A stretch of DNA of 64,000 bases from Sinomonas atrocyanea (GTDB lineage: Bacteria; Actinomycetota; Actinomycetes; Actinomycetales; Micrococcaceae). The stretch covers positions 1,488,001 through 1,552,000 of the forward strand of contig NZ_CP014518.1 in the NCBI RefSeq assembly GCF_001577305.1, read 5' to 3'. Below the pieces are notes generated by a model, which worked only from the letters and a program-made list of their open reading frames with translations, made no database searches and had not been told where the DNA came from. Positions 60,964 to 64,000 of this stretch are shown here, in pieces; within the stretch, counting starts at the first letter, position 1; each line of letters begins with the position of its first letter. The position numbers and the translations under genes are program-made.

Positions 60964-62565
60964 GTGAATGCGGAGACCCCCGGACAGAGCTCAACAGCAG
61001 AGGACCTGGGGCGGCCGCATCCCGCCGGCGCCCCGCGCGCGGGGCACGAACAGCACGGCCCCGCTGCCGTGATCGTCCTCGCCGCCGGGGCGGGGACGCG
61101 GATGAAGTCGCGCACCCCGAAGATCCTCCACCCGCTCGGCGGCCGCTCGATGGTCGCCCACGCGCTCGACGCCGCCCGCGGCCTCGCGCCCGGCCGGCTC
61201 GCCGCCGTCGTGCGGCACGAGCGCGACCTCGTGGCCGCGCACATCGCAGAGCACGACCCGGCCGCCGTCATCGTCGACCAGGACGAGGTGCCCGGGACCG
61301 GCCGCGCGGTCGAGGTGGCCCTCGAGGCGCTCGACGCCGAGGCCGAGGGCGGACAGCTCTCGGGCACCGTCGTGGTGACCTACGGCGACGTGCCCCTGCT
61401 GACCACCGCCCTGCTCGCCGAGCTCGTCGCCGAGCACGAGGCCGCGGGCAACGCGGTCACCGTCCTCACCGCCGTGCTCGAGGACGCGACCGGCTACGGC
61501 CGGATCCTGCGCGAGGACGACGGCACGGTCGCGGGGATCCGCGAGCACAAGGACGCGACCGCCGCCGAGCGCGCCATCCGCGAGGTCAACTCGGGCATCT
61601 ACGCGTTCGAGGCCGCCGTGCTGCGCGAGGCGCTCCGGCAGGTCACCACCGAGAACGCGCAGGGCGAGAAGTACCTCACGGACGTCCTCGCGCTCGCCCG
61701 CGCGGCCGGCGGCCGCGTGTCCGCGCTCGCCACCACGGACCGCTGGCAGGTGGAGGGCGCCAACGACCGCGTCCAGCTGCAGGCCCTCGCCGCCGAGCAC
61801 AACCGCCGCATCCTCGACGCCTGGATGCGCGCGGGCGTGACGGTGGTCGACCCCGCCACCACGTGGGTCGACGCCACCGTGCAGCTCGCCGAGGACGTCA
61901 CCCTCAAGCCCAACACCCAGCTGCACGGCGCCACGGTCGTGGAGCGGGACGCCGTGATCGGCCCCGACACGACCCTCACCGACTGCGTGGTCCGCGAGGG
62001 CGCCACCGTGAAGCGGACCGACGGGACCGGATCCGAGATCGGCGCCGGGGCCACCGTGGGACCGTTCACCTACCTGCGCGCCGGCACGCGGCTGGGGCCC
62101 GAGGGCAAGATCGGCGCGTTCTACGAGACGAAGAACGCCCAGATCGGCCGCGGCGCCAAGCTCTCCCACCTCGGCTACGTGGGGGACGCCGAGGTCGGCG
62201 AGGGCGCGAACATCGGCTGCGGCAACATCACCGCCAACTACGACGGCGTCCACAAGCACCGCACCGTGATCGGCGCCCAGGTGCGCACCGGGTCGAACAC
62301 CGTCTTCGTGGCGCCCGTCACGGTCGGCGACGGCGCCTACACGGCCGCCGGGGCGATCGTCCGCAAGGACGTGCCCGCCGGCGCCCTGGCCCTCTCCGTC
62401 GCCCCGCAGCGCAACGCCGAAGGGTGGACCGAGGCCCACCGCCCCGGCTCGCCGTCGGCGGCCGCGGCCGCCGGAGCCAGGACCTCGGCGGCAGGTGCCG
62501 CCGACGGTGCCCCCGAACCACCTTCCTCCGCCGCATCCCCCTCGAAGAAAGTAGAAGGCAAGTAG
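60964..62565 (+). CDS. glmU: Bifunctional UDP-N-acetylglucosamine pyrophosphorylase / glucosamine-1-phosphate acetyltransferase GlmU
   Basis: Makes UDP-GlcNAc for peptidoglycan. The 533-residue protein has the N-terminal uridyltransferase domain (VLAAGAGTRMKSRTPKILHPLGG, VTYGDVPLL) and a C-terminal left-handed beta helix with the acetyltransferase residues (IGAFYETKNAQIGRGAKLSH, NIGCGNITANYDG). A ~50-residue disordered Ala/Ser-rich tail follows the fold. The GTG at 60964 has AGGAGAG about ten bases upstream. It abuts prs with no gap, forming the standard glmU-prs operon. Confidence 0.97.
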   Translation: MNAETPGQSSTAEDLGRPHPAGAPRAGHEQHGPAAVIVLAAGAGTRMKSRTPKILHPLGGRSMVAHALDAARGLAPGRLAAVVRHERDLVAAHIAEHDPAAVIVDQDEVPGTGRAVEVALEALDAEAEGGQLSGTVVVTYGDVPLLTTALLAELVAEHEAAGNAVTVLTAVLEDATGYGRILREDDGTVAGIREHKDATAAERAIREVNSGIYAFEAAVLREALRQVTTENAQGEKYLTDVLALARAAGGRVSALATTDRWQVEGANDRVQLQALAAEHNRRILDAWMRAGVTVVDPATTWVDATVQLAEDVTLKPNTQLHGATVVERDAVIGPDTTLTDCVVREGATVKRTDGTGSEIGAGATVGPFTYLRAGTRLGPEGKIGAFYETKNAQIGRGAKLSHLGYVGDAEVGEGANIGCGNITANYDGVHKHRTVIGAQVRTGSNTVFVAPVTVGDGAYTAAGAIVRKDVPAGALALSVAPQRNAEGWTEAHRPGSPSAAAAAGARTSAAGAADGAPEPPSSAASPSKKVEGK

Positions 62566-63546
62566 ATGACCGAGATCACGGCCAATGGCGAGAAGCGCCT
62601 GGTGCTCGCCTCCGGGCGCGCCCACCCGGAGCTCGCGCAGGAGATCGCCAAGGAGCTCGGCACCGAGCTGCTGCCGACCTCGGCGTACGACTTCGCGAAC
62701 GGGGAGACCTACGTCCGCTTCGAGGAGAGCGTCCGCGGCGCGGACGCGTTCGTGATCCAGGCCCACCCGGCGCCGATCAACAACTGGATCATGGAGCAGC
62801 TGATCATGATCGATTCGCTCAAGCGCGCGAGCGCCAAGCGGATCACCGTGGTCTCGCCGTTCTACCCCTACGCGCGGCAGGACAAGAAGCACCGCGGCCG
62901 CGAGCCCATCTCGGCGCGCCTCATGGCGGACCTCTACAAGACCGCCGGCGCGGACCGCCTCATGAGCGTGGACCTGCACACCGCGCAGATCCAGGGCTTC
63001 TTCGACGGCCCCGTGGACCACCTCATGGCCATCCCGCTCCTGGCCGACTACGTCCGCACGCGCGTGGACCTGAACAAGGTCACGGTCGTCTCGCCGGACA
63101 CCGGCCGCGTGCGCGTGGCCGAGCAGTGGGCCGAGCGCCTCGGCGGCGCCCCGCTCGCGTTCGTGCACAAGTCCCGCGACGTCAACGTGCCCAACTCCGC
63201 TGTCTCCAAGACCGTGGTCGGCCAGATCGAGGGCCGCGACTGCGTGCTCATCGACGACATGATCGACACCGGCGGCACGATCTCCGGCGCCGTCACGGTC
63301 CTGAAGAACGCCGGCGCCCGCTCCGTCATCATCGCCGCGACCCACGCCGTCTTCTCCGACCCGGCCGCGCAGCGCCTCGCCGAGTCCGGCGCCCGCGAGG
63401 TCGTCGTGACCAACACCCTGCCGATCCCGGCCGAGAAGCGCTTCGAGCAGCTCACGGTCCTCTCGATCGCCCCGCTCATCGCCCGCGCGATCCACGAGGT
63501 CTTCGACGACGGCTCGGTCACGTCCCTCTTCGACGGCCGCAGCTAG
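62566..63546 (+). CDS. prs: Ribose-phosphate pyrophosphokinase Prs
   Basis: Makes PRPP from ribose-5-phosphate and ATP for purine, pyrimidine, histidine and tryptophan synthesis. A 326-residue class I enzyme: FANGETYVRFEESVRG, the catalytic loop RQDKKHRGREPISARL, and the PRPP-binding CVLIDDMIDTGGTI. The ATG follows the glmU stop directly; GAAGG lies ten bases upstream. It supplies PRPP to the purK/purE pathway encoded elsewhere in this window. A strong hairpin with a T-run terminates the operon. Confidence 0.97.
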   Translation: MTEITANGEKRLVLASGRAHPELAQEIAKELGTELLPTSAYDFANGETYVRFEESVRGADAFVIQAHPAPINNWIMEQLIMIDSLKRASAKRITVVSPFYPYARQDKKHRGREPISARLMADLYKTAGADRLMSVDLHTAQIQGFFDGPVDHLMAIPLLADYVRTRVDLNKVTVVSPDTGRVRVAEQWAERLGGAPLAFVHKSRDVNVPNSAVSKTVVGQIEGRDCVLIDDMIDTGGTISGAVTVLKNAGARSVIIAATHAVFSDPAAQRLAESGAREVVVTNTLPIPAEKRFEQLTVLSIAPLIARAIHEVFDDGSVTSLFDGRS

Positions 63547-63558
63547 CTGCAGCACCCG

Positions 63559-63614
63559 CGCACGACGGCGGCGTCCCCACCTGAGGCGGGGACGGCGCCG
63601 TCGTGCGTCGTTTT
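63559..63614 (+). terminator. Rho-independent terminator after prs
   Basis: A 20-bp stem with one mismatch: arms 63559-63578 and 63588-63607, 9-base loop, followed by TCGTTTT. The 3' arm shares 16 bases (CGGCGCCGTCGTGCGT) with the hairpin at 1652-1702. Confidence 0.88.
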
Positions 63615-63642
63615 GGCGGACGCCCCGGCGCCCCGGTAGGAT
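63613..63642 (+). promoter_or_regulatory. rplY promoter
   Basis: TTGGCG (63613-63618), 18 bases, TAGGAT (63637-63642); start point near 63649. It begins inside the T-run of the prs terminator. Confidence 0.55.
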
Positions 63643-63654
63643 GGCTGGCGAACC

Positions 63655-63749
63655 TTGGCGAGGGAGCGCCCGCTCCGTGATCGACTGGGTCTGGCAGCTC
63701 CTTCGCAGTGCCCCACGGGGCCGGGCGGGGTCGGCAGACCTCGCGCCAA
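63655..63749 (+). promoter_or_regulatory. Structured leader of rplY
   Basis: TTGGCGAGG (63655-63663) pairs with CCTCG-CG-CCAA (63739-63749, 2-base bulge), closing a ~95-base leader with internal GC-rich arms. The ribosome site AAGGAG follows at 63760. It could be an autoregulatory site for the ribosomal protein. Confidence 0.5.
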
Positions 63750-63770
63750 CGAACCATCGAAGGAGACCCC

Positions 63771-64000
63771 ATGAGCGAGAAGCTCGCAGCCGAGAAGCGC
63801 ACCGAGTTCGGCAAGGGCTACGCCCGCCGCGCCCGCGCCGCCCACAAGATCCCCGCCGTCATCTACGGCCACGGCGCCGAGCCGATCCACGTCACCCTCC
63901 CGGGCCACGAGACCATGATCGCCGTCCGCGTCCCGAACGCCCTCCTCACCCTCGACATCGCCGGCGAGGAGCACCTCGCGATCGTCAAGGACATCCAGCG
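63771..64000 (+). CDS. rplY: 50S ribosomal protein L25 / general stress protein Ctc (3' end beyond window)
   Basis: The first 76 residues of a Ctc-type L25 (TL5) protein that binds 5S rRNA. MSEKLAAEKRTEFGKGYARRARAAHKIPAVIYGHG is the characteristic N-terminus, and the downstream sequence is still open at the window edge. AAGGAG lies five bases before the ATG at 63771. It has its own promoter and a structured leader. Position after glmU-prs is the usual one in Actinobacteria. Confidence 0.95.
   Translation, partial: MSEKLAAEKRTEFGKGYARRARAAHKIPAVIYGHGAEPIHVTLPGHETMIAVRVPNALLTLDIAGEEHLAIVKDIQ

Overview
The window is 64 kb of very GC-rich chromosomal DNA (about 70% by eye) from an actinobacterium, most likely a member of the Micrococcaceae (Arthrobacter/Sinomonas-like). 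The reasons are the mycothiol amidase Mca, a WhiB regulator, an RpfB-like resuscitation factor, a protein O-mannosyltransferase, class II (GlpX) fructose bisphosphatase, many GTG starts, and start sites lying 6-8 bases after a TANNNT box (leaderless genes). The genus is an inference. I see no insertion sequence, prophage, integrase or CRISPR array. Almost all of it is core chromosome, and no stretch over 300 bases lacks a gene.

Layout. 1-4.1 kb: ilvA (cut by the left edge), a rhomboid protease, greA, a DUF4307 protein, mca and a small membrane protein. 4.2-8.3 kb: an MFS transporter, then on the minus strand a Pro/Ala-rich membrane protein translationally coupled to a deacetylase-glycosyltransferase fusion. 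8.4-12.2 kb: a DUF255 thioredoxin-fold protein, hemolysin III and an isoprenyl diphosphate synthase. 12.2-15.5 kb: an accessory-looking GntR / NCS1 permease / Asp-Glu-hydantoin racemase unit with visible operators. 15.8-24.2 kb: phoH, GNAT, short prepilin peptidase, Nudix, fumC, carbonic anhydrase, DUF4245, glpX and a Fem-type aminoacyltransferase. 24.3-30.6 kb: purK-purE-LCP-manA (minus), GtrA and a TIGR03089 protein.

30.9-42.2 kb: whiB, a very large membrane glycosyltransferase, a DUF5719 secreted protein, a degenerate zincin, DUF3499, Trm112, ahcY, an L,D-transpeptidase and a TIGR01906 membrane protein. 42.2-46.9 kb: an acyl-CoA ligase, the protein mannosyltransferase and rsmI. 47.0-53.4 kb: a succinate-semialdehyde dehydrogenase, then MoxR-DUF58-transglutaminase (minus). 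53.6-64 kb: tatD-rpf-ksgA-ispE-ABC-F, two small genes, dedA, tRNA-Gln, glmU-prs and the start of rplY.

Functional theme: many genes build or remodel the envelope. These are polyprenyl carrier (uppS, ispE), sugar nucleotides (manA, glmU), glycosyl and mannosyl transfer, the LCP ligase, Fem bridge enzyme, L,D-transpeptidase and Rpf. They are interleaved with conserved housekeeping genes for purine, rRNA modification, ribosome and PRPP functions.

Most unusual signals: a tandem 14-bp repeat between fumC and the Nudix gene carrying a perfect extended Shine-Dalgarno sequence (anti-Shine-Dalgarno on the other strand); a symmetric -10 element that seems to drive two divergent leaderless genes (DUF4307/mca); a large glycosyltransferase with no ATG/GTG/TTG start; long structured leaders before rpf and rplY; and operator-like palindromes at several promoters. 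All come from reading the sequence by eye; no searches or folding programs were run.
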